A stretch of DNA of 64,000 nucleotides, from positions 1,118,387-1,182,386 of the forward strand of contig NW_019091363.1 of NCBI RefSeq assembly GCF_001949145.1, given 5' to 3'. The stretch comes from Acanthaster planci (Eukaryota > Echinodermata > Asteroidea > Valvatida > Acanthasteridae). Both the position numbers and the translations under genes were made by a program. The notes beneath the pieces were generated by a model, which worked only from the letters and a program-made list of their open reading frames with translations, searched no databases and was not told the DNA's origin. Positions 1-33,200 of the stretch are shown here, piece after piece; the first letter of the stretch is position 1, and every line of letters starts with the position of its first letter.

Positions 1-309
1 ACCACCGACACCAACCGCAAGAAGCGCATCCAGAAGCATCAGATTCAAATCACCAAGAACCTCTTCGTCGTCTCCTGTGTCTGCTTCCTTCTCCCGTTGC
101 CCAACTGCCTCTTCATCATGCTGGGGGCAGACAACCTCTTCCTGTATGGTGTCATTTTCTTGTTTGCTAACAGTGCTATAAACCCATTGCTGTATGGAGC
201 CAAACATCCAATGTTCAAGGAGGTCATGCTATGCATCCTACATCGTCAGTGGTCCGACATCCCTGAACCATCCCGACTTCTGAAAGCTCTGCTGTCCAGG
301 TCCAAGTGA
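1..309 (+). CDS. Rhodopsin-like (class A) GPCR, C-terminal part, 5' truncated by window edge
   Basis: Frame 1 is open from the first base to a TGA at 307-309 (102 residues). A basic stretch (NRKKRIQKHQ) leads into a hydrophobic helix, LFVVSCVCFLLPLPNC, which fits TM6. A second helix, YGVIFLFANSAINPLLYG, fits TM7 and carries the NPxxY signature as NPLLY, followed by an amphipathic helix 8-like stretch and a short tail ending LLSRSK. The usual CWxP of TM6 is replaced by C-F-L-L-P-L-P, which is atypical. Class A receptors signal through heterotrimeric G proteins at the plasma membrane. The ligand cannot be told from this fragment; the NSAINPLLY form recalls the GPR84/moody-like group, but only weakly. 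The start and TM1-5 lie left of the window. It lies on the opposite strand to SLC10A7, downstream of that gene's exon 7. Confidence 0.85.
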   Translation, partial: TTDTNRKKRIQKHQIQITKNLFVVSCVCFLLPLPNCLFIMLGADNLFLYGVIFLFANSAINPLLYGAKHPMFKEVMLCILHRQWSDIPEPSRLLKALLSRSK

Positions 310-1313
310 ATTCAATATAGAACCAACACTTTTCCCTTCTTGTATGTACATGTATATGAGTACAATTGGGGTAGTCGTGTCACGGACCTGAAGTTGATTA
401 AAAGTCTGATTTGTGACCATAGTGAATCTCTTGCACTATACAGGGAACTGCATGCACAGCCTCACCTCATTAAACAAAGTACTATTACCACATCATTCTG
501 CTGTAACATGGAAATTTTTAGATCCAAATTCTATCCAAATTGTATGGTAATCTCCAAAGTCCGAAGAAGTGTGTACAAAATGGAAAAGTTTTGAAACCAA
601 ACTGCAATATTATGTATTTAACTCCGGTTGTACATGAACAAATTGGTCAATTACACTGTAACCAATTTACAATACAGAGTGCAACCAAGAGGTTGCCAAC
701 GGAGGGAGGCCACTTTTCACAGTGCATTGTGGGAAATGGCTTACAAATCTATTCACAGGCTGCATGCAGGGAACTTGAATTATTTCTGATTTCCTATTTG
801 TTTTTTAGATTCTTAAGTGTGTTTTGTGTAGCAGTTTGAAATAATCCTTTCCTTTTGCAATTGGGAATGGGTCCCAATCCTACCAAAATATCTACTGACA
901 CGCTCAAGTACAAAGTGCAAAAAGGCAGCTATGCTTCTGTCAACTGTAAATTTGAAAAATGGCGCAACTGCATTGTGAATTGCTGCTTTTGCATTGAGAA
1001 CAATGGGTCTAGGGAATGCACACAGCTGGACTCATGCCTACTGGTGACATGTACTGTACAGCTGTGTTTGAATCAGCTGGCAACGGCTAGATGCAACAGA
1101 CATGCATGGGAAGTGGCTGCAGCCGCTCCCATAGGCCCACATGTCAAATCAAGCCATAGCACAATTACAGCATGGCCCAAACACCTTCTCGGCTCCTGCT
1201 TTCCACTTTGGTGCAGGGCCCTCAAGCAGGTGTGTACACAGGGTATGTGGCCCTGCTTTCATTGGTGTCATGAACCATCCATTTGATGTGGTCGCCATGA
1301 CTAGTGAACTCAC
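310..1313. other. Non-coding stretch between GPCR stop and SLC10A7 exon 7
   Basis: It would hold the GPCR 3' UTR and part of SLC10A7 intron 7. I looked for the remaining SLC10A7 exons on the minus strand and saw none. An ATTAAA lies near 469, but no clear AATAAA is close to the GPCR stop. Confidence 0.6.
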
Positions 1314-20898
<19,585 letters not shown>

Positions 20899-21183
20899 TC
20901 TGGTGATTTCTAGCGACACCAACGAGAACACTTCCTATTAGCCAGCTGGGCCTCATCACTTTCTAACTACGATGTCAACACACTCACATAAAATAAATCT
21001 CTTACTTATTTTTTAGTCCAAAATGACGGTTTTAAGTAAAAGAAAAGAAAAGAAACGAAGAATTTAGTAGTTTTTGAGCATTTAGAATATTTTTTCTTCT
21101 GAATAAATAAGAACAAATTAAGAGGAGTAGTTCTCAATAGCGGATTAATATTTGTAACTGTTGTTGATAAAAGGTCAGACAAG
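20899..21183. promoter_or_regulatory. Probable bidirectional promoter between SLC10A7 and OBI1
   Basis: The 285 bp separating the two divergent start codons must hold both 5' UTRs and promoters unless distant non-coding first exons exist. It is AT-rich with no CpG island and no clear TATA pair. An ETS-like GGAAG core (minus strand, near 20932-20936) and a purine run at 21040-21060 are visible. Transcription starts cannot be placed by eye. Confidence 0.65.
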
Positions 21184-21190
21184 ATGGCGG
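21180..21190 (+). promoter_or_regulatory. YY1-like motif overlapping the OBI1 start codon
   Basis: CAAGATGGCGG matches the YY1 consensus, in which the ATG of the motif is the translation start. This arrangement is known for genes with very short 5' UTRs. The match is seen; binding is inferred. Confidence 0.5.
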
Positions 21191-21261
21191 AAAATTCGTC
21201 TGGGAAGAGACTGTCGATATCGTTTACTTTACCAATTTCATGCCAAATATGTCTTGGAAAG
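21184..21261 (+). CDS. OBI1: OBI1 exon 1 (coding part)
   Basis: 26 codons, MAENSSGKRLSISFTL then PISCQICLGK, ending in phase 0 before donor GTAATT. It holds the first two RING cysteines (CQIC). Confidence 0.92.
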
Positions 21262-24200
21262 GTAATTAGTTTAAAGTTTCAAATATTTTATGAGGCAAAG
21301 AACATTTACATGTGAATTTTAGTACATGTTCTCCTGATTCCCCATAGTATTGCTAACAAACGTTAAGTTTGTTTATGAACCTGTAAAAGTGTAAGCCTAT
21401 CTGAAATCCCACGAAGTTTCTTGGCATGCAGGCAGTGATACTGTTTAAAGGATTACCTCTGGAGGCCGGAATAACAGTAGCAGAAAAAAGTCATAAGAAG
21501 TGCCTGTGTGCGCAACGCGACGACGTTTTGGGGGTGATTTATATAATAATAATATTCTTTAATAAAAAAATACATCTTGAAAAAAAGTTTTTGGGGTGCG
21601 TTGTATACATGATCAGATGATGCTGCATTCATGTGTTTCACTTAGTTTCACGGACACAAAAATCGACTCCAGTTTGTGGGAGTGGGGTGGATGCAAAATG
21701 GGTCAACTCGTACCCGAAATGCTCGGGTTAACTCGTACCCAGGTCAGCTCGGACCCCAAAATTCGCACCCAAGTTAACTCTTAGTACCCAGGTCATTTCG
21801 TGCCCGAATAAACTCGTACCCAGGTTGGTTCGTACCCGAGTCAACTCGTACTCCCCTGCAGAGCATTTATAGGGCTTTGATGCTCACATTTATTGAACGC
21901 GTGTTCCTTTTACCAGTCGGATTACGTTGAAAATCCCCACCGTTTTCAGGACATAAAATGCACCTGACTACAGCGCGCACCCCCTGAACAGAAATGTTCC
22001 ATAGACGCACCTCTCCATCCAGTCAGTGTCTTTGTCCATTTTAAATTTATGCATCCAAGTCTTGTTTTGTATGGCCTCATTAATTTGAATTATTAAAATC
22101 AGTGAATATACTCAGATCGAACATGTGTGGTTGATGTCAGCTTCTTGTTTGGCTTGATTAATTTGAATTAATAAAATCAGTGAATATGCTCTGATAGTAT
22201 GGTTCAACCGTTGATGTCACAGCTTCTTTTGGGGAGAATATATAATAATTAAGTGCAAAAGGGGAAGAAAAATTATCGCATGTATCGAAAACAAAAACAA
22301 ACAGAATTGTAATCATTGATAAAATTAAACCGTTCAGAGAAAAAAGGGCGGAAAAAAAGGTAATCCTCATTCTGGGTACATGTGCTAGTCGGCTGGGGTA
22401 TGACTTGACTGGGGTACAATTTGACTGGAGAAGACTTGACTAGGGTATGACTTGACTGGGGTACAAGTTGACCAGGGTAAGACTTAACTCGAGTACGACT
22501 TAACTCGGGTACGAGCTGACCCATAATCGGGTGGACATCGGACCCCACTGTTCTGGGCGTAACTAACACGTGCGTTCAGCTGTTAAAATCACTCTCAGAC
22601 TTTTGGGAGCGATTTTAATAGATGCACAACATACATGTACATGCATATGGAAAGGCACCTTTTATCTGTGTGGGCTCAGACTTCCTGACAGCATTTTCAT
22701 GAGCACAAAATGTGCATGTACTGGTATGTATCGCGGCTCCTACAGTATATTATCGCAGTAACTCTGTTAATTATCGTGGTATCAGAAATTTTGAATTTTG
22801 CGTTGCCAGTGAGTTCCCCATCAGCAATATTCACCCAAGTAATCAATAATTTGTGGCCTGAGGAAAAGGTTTATTGAAACAGAGAGAAGAATTCTGCAAG
22901 TTTTGACAGTTACATTCCTGACGCCACCCGGCCCTTGGACATCCGTTGCTAAGTTCCCCAGCAACAGATTGATTACTATTATTGATTATTATTTGGCCAA
23001 TATCGAAATGGCCAAAAGGCACATTTTAACTATGAAAATGCCAATTTTTTTCGCAGTCAAAATAAGGCTTTTGCACTGAAAAATCTTTTGCGTGCGTAAT
23101 GCGCGCCCCCAATCTCCTTTACAATAGACTTTATCGGCTTTGTAATTAGTTGGATAAAAAATGATATCAAATGTAATTTAGACAAACAACAGTTTGGTTC
23201 TCTTGAAGACAACTCAGCTGCTCACTATTTGATTAAAATGTTGGATCAAATTCATCGTGATACTGATTCGGCCAAAAACTCTGCTGTTGTTGTTGCCACA
23301 GACTTCCAAGGCCTTCAATCGTGTGGACCACAATATTCTTATTCCTAAATTCATCGATTCCGGTGTTCGTAGATTTATCATTCCTTGGATTTGTAGCTTT
23401 CTTTCTGAGCCCACCCAGGCAGTCTCTTATCAAAATGAGATTTCTGAATTGTGGTCTATTCATGCTGGTATTCCGCAGGGCACGAAACTGGGACCTGTTG
23501 CCTTTTTAGTCACGTTATCAATGACGCTGGATCTAACTTTCCTGAAGTCAATTATGTATAACAGGTTTTGCCCTTACCCAACGTATATTAATAAGCACTG
23601 TATGCTCAGTGCTTGTCCGAGAGCTTGCGAAAAAAACCTCNNNNNNNNNNNNNNNNNNNNNNNNNNNNNNNNNNNNNNNNNNNNNNNNNNNNNNNNNNNN
23701 NNNNNNNNNNNNNNNNNNNNNNNNNNNNNNNNNNNNNNNNNNNNNNNNNNNNNNNNNNNNNNNNNNNNNNNNNNNNNNNNNNNNNNNNNNNNNNNNNNNN
23801 NNNNNNNNNNNNNNNNNNNNNNNNNNNNNNNNNNNNNNNNNNNNNNNNNNNNNNNNNNNNNNNNNNNNNNNNNNNNNNNNNNNNNNNNNNNNNNNNNNNN
23901 NNNNNNNNNNNNNNNNNNNNNNNNNNNNNNNNNNNNNNNNNNNNNNNNNNNNNNNNNNNNNNNNNNNNNNNNNNNNNNNNNNNNNNNNNNNNNNNNNNNN
24001 NNNNNNNNNNNNNNNNNNNNNNNNNNNNNNNNNNNNNNNNNNNNNNNNNNNNNNNNNNNNNNNNNNNNNNNNNNNNNNNNNNNNNNNNNNNNNNNNNNNN
24101 NNNNNNNNNNNNNNNNNNNNNNNNNNNNNNNNNNNNNNNNNNNNNNNNNNNNNNNNNNNNNNNNNNNNNNNNNNNNNNNNNNNNNNNNNNNNNNNNNNNN

Positions 24201-27200
24201 NNNNNNNNNNNNNNNNNNNNNNNNNNNNNNNNNNNNNNNNNNNNNNNNNNNNNNNNNNNNNNNNNNNNNNNNNNNNNNNNNNNNNNNNNNNNNNNNNNNN
24301 NNNNNNNNNNNNNNNNNNNNNNNNNNNNNNNNNNNNNNNNNNNNNNNNNNNNNNNNNNNNNNNNNNNNNNNNNNNNNNNNNNNNNNNNNNNNNNNNNNNN
24401 NNNNNNNNNNNNNNNNNNNNNNNNNNNNNNNNNNNNNNNNNNNNNNNNNNNNNNNNNNNNNNNNNNNNNNNNNNNNNNNNNNNNNNNNNNNNNNNNNNNN
24501 NNNNNNNNNNNNNNNNNNNNNNNNNNNNNNNNNNNNNNNNNNNNNNNNNNNNNNNNNNNNNNNNNNNNNNNNNNNNNNNNNNNNNNNNNNNNNNTGAATG
24601 AGAACTACTTGTAATTTTCTTGTTGTAGATTTTGTGTCCTATTTTAATTGTTTATAATTGTAATAGTGACATGTTAAAGAACTTAGTTTTGTTTAAAAAT
24701 TTTAGGATTTTTCTAACTAGCGTTTTTTTCTGAGTAAATTCTTTCTTTAAGATTTTTTTTTTAGCAGTTGGTAATTTTTTGTGAATGTAAACTGGCCCAC
24801 AATTCAGCCTCTGGGCTGTGACGGGAGAGTTAAAACAAATCATAACCATCGATCATACTTTTACCCTCCACGCCTGCGGCAATTAGCGAATAACTACATT
24901 GGCATTATTATCGTAATTTTTTTGCTTTCTAATCAATTTGAAGAATTTTCAATGGTTATTCAGAATTTGTAATATAAATTTTGAACGAAATACTGGTACA
25001 TGTACATGTAGTTCAGGTCTAATGAGATGGTTATAACTCTCAGAGATTTAGAACACAGAAAGAAGACGATTTTAACAATTGTTTCAGACATCAATAAAAG
25101 AAAGAGTCCACCAAAAAAATGAAATTTGCGATACCCACATATTTATTATTCCTTCGGCAAAACACAAATTTAAGTAATAAGATGAATGTCATACATGTAG
25201 TTGTTGCTACCGGTTTGTTTAAGATTTATAGGATAAACACGTTCTGGTGAAAAAAATAAAGTCATTCCCTTTTTCTCTGTTCTTGTGCTGTAAAACCCCT
25301 ATTACAGCTGCAAGGTCAAGAAATTCTGGGGGACGAGAGCCGTATTACGAGATTACGAGATTTGTTTGTTGCCCTCATCAACGCATTTGTTTACTCTTAG
25401 CACTCTTTCCGTGGAATTGAACTCCCCAAATGATGATTTTTATGCATAAACGTGACCAATGCTCTGCTAAATAAACATTTTACGTCCAAGCAATGGGATT
25501 GATCTTTAATATGTAAAAAGCCATGTCAGCAACAGTTGTTACATGTATTACTATTATTAATGTTCTACAGAATTCAAAAGTCACATTATGGCTGCTGTAA
25601 AGTTTTATAGCCACCACATTTCAGCAATGTACATGTACTGTATAGGAATAGATAGAGGGAATAAGACCATTTCAAACTGATGTCAAGTTTACATTGCTGC
25701 CTGACAAGATTCTTCAAATCTGACAGGATTTTAAATTTCACAGCTTTTTTTTACAAATTTCTTTCCCAAGTCGCTCTAAACTTGCACATAAACACCAAAA
25801 CCGTGCACAACAGTGGTGCTCATGGCACAACATGGAGAATCGTTGTCAATACACGTACATCCTTCTCTCGTAGCTCCATATTAATAATGCAGTCGGAATT
25901 GGTCAGCACACTACCTGTACATTCATGTGGCAGTGTACTTCTATCTGTACTGTACTAGGTGAAATGCTGGTACCATGTGTGGTACATTTTGTACATGTGT
26001 GTATGAAATAATGAAGATTGGCCTCCGCATTGAAGGAAAGAAGTGGAATTGAATAAAGCCTCTTCCAAGTTAAATTTAAATAAAATCTTATACGCTCAGT
26101 TACCTGATTGCATAAACACAATCTGAATTGCCCAGACTAAAGACACCGTTGCTACATGTACATGTACACTGCACATGCATGTACATGTAGATGTATACCT
26201 GGTGATTTGGGGCAAGCTTTTGCATAGTGACCACCTTCTTTGGAGTGGACTGGTTCCTTTATTGTCCTTCATAGCCATTGGATGTACATTGTAGCAGTGC
26301 AGGGCAAAGCTTGCCATGATTCACAAGGTATAGCAGCACATTGTCTTTTGTATGGAGAATTCAAATTATGTTCATGTGAATTTAAAGAACTAAGTGTACC
26401 GGATTTATTCAAATTCAACTTGCCAAAAGCTCATTCCCAACCCCACTGATCATATTCAATATCTATTGGTGATCCGTTGAGTGTAGGAAATAATTTCATT
26501 TTACTTCACCAGTGAAGGTGAAAGAAAATAAATGCACATCCATGTACAAGTATCTCAAATACACCAACAAAACAGAAGAGTTATTCACTAAATCAACATG
26601 TTCTGATTTTAAACCTTAACCGTTTTTTTCTTTTCCAATTTCGGGTTCAGGTGAAACAGCCCATTGTGTGTTCCAACCATCATGTGTTCTGCAATGCCTG
26701 CATTGAGTTATGGTTACAGCATAACCAGCAATGTCCCACATGTCGCATCCCCATCACACCAGAGAACCCATGCAAACAGATCATTGGTCAGTATTAACAT
26801 TTTTCATTTTTTTGAGGAGGGATACTGATTTTATTGTTTATGAGCTACTGGTAAATACATGCACTCATGGCTAGATCTAGAAAATATATGCACCTGTAAA
26901 AGACATGTCACCAAGGCATATTTTTTGCTTAGTTTTTCCTTCAAGAGCACATTTCCATGATAATAGTTGTGTCACACATTTTACACAGGAATTCCTGCCT
27001 GATTGAACTATTCCTGGCCGTACATTTACAGTACCAACCAGAAGAGGTTCGGCAGTGCCCAGAAGGAAAGTCTGGCAAACACTGAAATAACGGTACATTT
27101 GCAATGGAACTAGGGAACCACTATACGTGTGCAAACATACATGTAGAGGGCTTCTCCTACCCCAACCCTCACCTCTAGCCCTACTCCCACCCCCACTCTC

Positions 27201-30200
27201 AAACCCCCACCCCCATTAAAAGAATCAAAAACACCTTACTAAAATCCATGTGACTAGAATCATTGGGGGCTTAACTCTTTTGTGACTGATTGACAGAGTG
27301 CCCTTCCATTCAGACACTAGAACCTGGTAACTCCAGGTGTAAATTAGTGGAAGAGATGGATGCCTGGGTCGTAGAACTGTCTGTACTCTTGTTCAGTGGC
27401 AATTGTTGTGTTGGTGGTTGCAAGAGGTGTCTGTTGTACTGGTACAGTAGGTATGCAGACTTGATGAGTTGTAGAAATCATCTTTAACATCCACATTGTG
27501 GCCAGTCGGGGAGGCATCAAACCAACAGGAGAGAATCAGCTGAAAGTTACTGCTCAATCAACATTGACCAACCACTTGAATCGGCTAGTGTACGTGTATA
27601 TTGCCTGTGTATAGTGAAAAATTTGTATTGGTATTGGACCTGTTGTACAAGCTGCTTTAATTGGCCAGCATACATGTACATGTGCATGCACTACCGGTAG
27701 CACATGTGCTTGTGCTTGGAGGATGTGGGTACCCCAAAACACATGGTCTACGGTACATGTACATGTATGTGTACATTATCCCTACCCTCAAGCAGGTGCA
27801 TACCGGAGTATATGCTGCCACGCAGCTCAAATTACTGTGCCACTAATTATTGTCCATTATCCACACTTCCATGAAACATTTAAACGGATCCTTTTCTAAT
27901 GAGGGAATCCATTATTGGAGTATCACTAGTGGTCACGCTCCTGTCAAGGTTAGACCAGCTTGGCACGCTGAACAGCTTACCACGTGGGGCTACATGTATG
28001 TACATGTACATGTAAACTTGGTAAAGTGGTTTATTTATTGTGATATGTGCCGGAACTGTATGATACATGTACAAAGGTTTTCCAGCATTGGTCAGTAAAT
28101 GGGAGATGTCTACAGGTAATTGTGCGTGCAATATGATGAAGTGCTTTTAAGTTGATTAGAGAATAACGACCATGGGTACAGTACCCATGGTTCATACCAC
28201 TGTGACTATAACTGAAACCATACCGTACTTACATGTATTGGTTTTACATAATGACACGAGCATGTACAGTGAATACAGACATGTAACAAAATAATTTGGG
28301 TTTTCAACAACTGACACACAAGCATGGAGTGGATACTTTTTGGAGAAAAATGTGTTAAACTTTAACCTGTTCTGCCCCTCAACACTTTTTCCAATATCGC
28401 TGCAGTGGATTTTTCAGGAGCTGGGCCTTTAGGAGTTTTAGAGTAACTCTTCACTGTTATTTTTACACCTACATGTACATGTACCCTGTATGCTGTGAAA
28501 ATCAAACATACATTGTTTGGCCTGTGCCAGGTACCCGCCTATCGATATCAAAACCCGGTTCCATTTTTTCGGGCCGGATACCTGTAAGAAAAAAGTATAA
28601 ATTTGGATCAAAAATCCATGTATAAAATGGCTGTGAACATAACACTGAAGGGCAGACTTGCTGAAAAATCACTCTGCCTCTGAAAACCCAGTCCCGCGGT
28701 CTTACATGTACATGTGTAACTGCAGTTCGGAGATTGACAGCTACTTTTATAACCCACTCCGCGGGTTGAACTACAGTTTTTTTTCGTCATTCCGGATTTT
28801 TCTTAGTTCATGGGAGTGAAAAAATATGATAAAACATCACAGGGCGATAGGCCATTCACTATGTGTGATTCCAAATACCTTTTTATATTGAACAGCCACA
28901 TATAAACTGTTGCATCTAATGTTTGTTTAATCAAAATGACTTTTTGAGTTTCCGTTTGTAAAAATTGACTGAAAGCTTTTCCCCCTCCTTTCGAATCGTG
29001 CGGTGTTGCTTACACGCAAATTCATTGCGAACTCGGCTACACGGGCATAGCAAAAATGTATGTGACATAATGGGTCCATTAACTGTGAGACGCAGGGGAG
29101 AGTACTGTTGATAGCTTGCTGTACCGGTACATCTGAAAAGTCGAGTCAAAATTTACGAAATTTATACTTTTTAATTCATTGGAATTCTTATTTTTGAACT
29201 AGTTTTCTCAAGATTAAGAAATTCTTCATTAGTAAAGTCACTTTTTACAATGGTTCTGGCTGAAAATGGATTTGTGTAATACCTCTTATTCTTGCAAAAG
29301 TTTTGGCATGATCCGAAACCGATCCAGAACTAGGAAAGGGGTCGTCGTCACTTTTGTCAATCCTGTGAGTCCAAATTTAAAAGCTTAGATTTTGAAAATA
29401 ATTTTGAGGTACATGTATCTCCAAAATACAAGGTTGACTACTGACTACATTTCACTTGACTATGAGGATTTTTGTAGCTGCAATCTCACTGAATAATTTT
29501 GGCGATCCAGAACTAGGGATACAACTGTACCAAATATATGAACAAGAGGCGGAAGGAATTCTGTGTTCTAAGGTGGCTACGCTGTACACTTGCATGACTG
29601 TATACTTTAACCCTGTTGGCCTAAATGAGATCTACATGTACTGGTATTTCTCTTAAATTTCCCATAAAGTAGTTTTGCCATTACAGCAATTTTTATCTTG
29701 GTATACTTTTTATGTGGACACCCTGTACGGTACATTAGACTGTTTGAAGTGTGTTGAAATTGGTACCCAATTTTTGAAACTTGTTTTATCATTTATGCAA
29801 AATGTTTAGTCAGTCAGAGAGAAAAGTTCATACATGTACATGTTTGCTGCTAAAAGAGCTTGATTATTCAGCGATTATTCATCCCTTCCACACATGTTTT
29901 ACTTGTTTGTTTCTGCGGCGCATTAAACTGATCTGAGAAATTGTCCAATAAAACAGAAATACATAGATCAGTACATGTAGTATCCCTCTTCAGGAAACTC
30001 TTGTTTACAAAGGAATATACAAATGTACAATGTACCATATTTTTAGGTTTTCCATTTTTTGTAGTGTAACTAACCAGCATTGCATGTCTGATTACAGGTC
30101 ACAGATCAGGTGTAATTAAGTTGGCCTTTGGCTGTGATTTATCAGGACTGATGACACCTGTATATATCCATGTACATTACATGTATGTACAGGTACATGT

Positions 30201-33200
30201 ACATGTACCGATACCTGTATTAATAGTGAAGAATCTGCCTCATGATTTCAGTAATTTCTTTGTCTGTTAAAAGGACCGGTTTGTGTACATACATGTAATC
30301 ATGTTCAAAAGTTATGAGCCACCTGCAGTTTTTTGTGAAGAGGTGCAGTACGTGCTGTGTACATCTCCATCTACAGGACAGCCATGAGTAGTGCAAGCTT
30401 TTTGTTACAGACCAGAATGATCTGATGAGCGCCTACACGGTTCTGTTTGTGTTGGGCATGTCATGTGTTCATCTGAATATTGCAGTTCACTAATCAGATG
30501 ACTGGGATTTGTACATGTCCATGTATTCAGGTGTTGTTCAGAGGGTAACTTATTTAGTAAGGTTCATGTACCGTTCATTGTACCGGATCTCAGTGGAAAC
30601 TGCTTGTGATTACATGAATTTAACTTCAGTAGGAACACGCACATGTACATGTACAGTACCAGGTACAACATGGGAAATGAAAAACCAACAGTTTGAAGTT
30701 GTGTGTCAGTTTGTTGGTTGAGGGAAGGTACAATATATTTTGCCTATTAAATGACTATAAGAATGTGTTATGGTCCATTTACCATAATGGGCATTAGGCT
30801 GAAGGTTATCCTCTAAGTGCACTACTCTAACTACTGTACATGTAGTATTCTATGGCCCTCCCCTGCCACCTGACAGGCAGTCAGTGATACTCAGCTTAGG
30901 ACTTTACAGGCAAAAAGACTTGTCCAGGTACATGTACTGTACACGTTGTTCCTTGAAATCAACCCCAGGAACCATTAATTTTGCAAATACCCACTAGAAC
31001 TCACTGTGCACTTAAGAGGATTGTTCAAATTTTGCCCCGATAAAAAATGCATGGCATTGACAGGGGATATGCTGTTGCGGGTACACGCACCACCCTTGAG
31101 TTTAACCTGTTCGTTTATCTGTTCGATCAGCTCACTAATAGTGAAGAAGGAGACACAGCTTGTGATGAGTAGTTGCTTTATATACCTCCCATCCATGATT
31201 CATGATTTGTTCGCTTAAGCGAGCCTCCAGTAATTCACATGAACGACCCATGTGTCTGCAAGAAGCGGCCATTATTCTTGACAATAAAAGTTTGAATGAT
31301 TCAGAACCATTTTCGTCAGAGACAAAGCAAGATCGTTGTGTAAAGTATGCATTCTCATAAATGTATTAGGTGGCAATCCTTCCATTCTCCCCTCATAGCA
31401 ATGTACGATAAATATTTAAGTTGGATTCCTTGAGTGCCAGAGTTAAAAAATAAACACCGGGTCTTGTGAATCATTAACACACCCAAGATCAATACTGTAG
31501 ATTTTTTTATTCACTCCCTTCATTAATGTATAAATGTTTTCCCGCTAGCTTTTCCATAGCCATTTTGGTGCAATCTTGCAAGATTTATAGGTTTTGCTGA
31601 CTTTGTTATAGGCTGTATGGATTGTGCTGCAGATCGTTTATAACTGAATGCGCTGCGTTGTCGCGTCACTTCCTCCAAGAGGAATGGCAGAGTGAGTTGC
31701 ACCCTTTTTTAATTGGTGGAAATTACCGAAATCCAGAATGTTGCAATGTGACATTGTGCATGTGTTAGCCACTGTGGTTTAGGCTGTGAGAAACCTGCTA
31801 CAATTCAGTTATCATGTGGATAGCACCTGATGCACTTCTCACAGATTTCAAGTCTCGTGTTGGATGGAGGATCCCATACCCTGCACTTTTGGATGCATAC
31901 ATACATGTACATGTACAGTACGTACCCACATCACTGTGTCGACAGATAATTTTTCAGTGGAGTATTGAGTGAGGAGGAGGAGTTGCTTATCATACACTCC
32001 ATGCGTGTGTTCGTGAACTGGTTGCCTTGTGTGAACTGGTTGCCTTGTGTGAACTGGTTGCCTTGTGACATTGAGCTGCACTTGTGGATGCATCCGCGTA
32101 AATGGTCTACAGGTGCAAAGATTGTACATTGCTTGCCGCAGTTTTTATTTTTCTTTCTGAGTTTTCCAAGTACACTCACATACATACATGTATGTATGTC
32201 TCTTTAGGATACTGAGTTCCTTTATTGAATGTGGAGAAACCAGTAACATCTCCATGTGAGGGAATTATGCAATTGTAGGATGGCAAGGACGTACACTGTA
32301 TGTGTGTGTAATAAGTTGTCTAATAACAAGCATTTTGGCATTTTTACCTCTGGAAATGGACATACATGTACAGTACAGGTACGGGTACATATGTGCAGAT
32401 ACTCACAATGGATGCACACAGCCCTTAACCACACACTGCCAGTCTTACTTTTGGTTAAACATTTCCACATCCAATAAAGGCAGGATATCAGGGCCAACTT
32501 TTGATATACATGTACATGTAGCCAAACACTGATTTGGAAGATTTTGTACGGTACTTGTACATGTGACGGTACTTCTTTCCGCAACCTCATACATGTACAC
32601 ACATGTACGGTAGCTTTTGACTTTTCCGGGGCACGTCCAGGAGCGATGTTTGCTGCCACAGCAGGCTGTGCACAGTGGCCAAGTTCAAGTGCAGCACATG
32701 TTCTGCTTCAGCAGGCTTGTGAGACTTGGTGTACGTGTACAACACAAATGGGGATGAGCTTGTTTTTAATGTGAGGCCGAGGTGAGTCAGGGTGCTCTTG
32801 ACATTTTATCCCACCAGCTGTGCCTGTGGATGGGGCGTACAGGGTGCAGTCAGACATGAATCCCTACTCAAAATGCTTATAATACCCCATGCTTCGTGCA
32901 GTACCTGTTGCAAGGGCATTTTTTGGACCAGCCCCCTCTGATACGAATTCAACTGACACTGCTTGGTGTTTGATGTCCTGCACTGGTTGCCTGCTGTTGG
33001 TGTCTTTTGAGAATGATGAGGTCGGGTCGTTACACATGTAAATTCAGGGTCCAAAAAGTGTGACATTTTTGTGTCCCTTGGCCTGTGTAATTTGATATGG
33101 AAATACATGTACCATTGAAATTGATTTCAAACTACATATATATTTATTTATTTGGCTGGTAAATTACATTAATTCATCACTCTTGAAAATGAGAAAATGT

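Noticed and set aside
310-1313. SLC10A7 exon 8
   Set aside because: No minus-strand segment resembling the VRRY...KPPFGA region with splice sites could be found.
23257-24614. Very long open frames across the gap
   Set aside because: They consist mostly of N; only the first ~85 codons are real, and these belong to the broken LINE reverse transcriptase.
31900-32130. CRISPR-like array at the 18-bp triple repeat
   Set aside because: The repeats are directly adjacent with no spacers, in a eukaryotic intron: a minisatellite.
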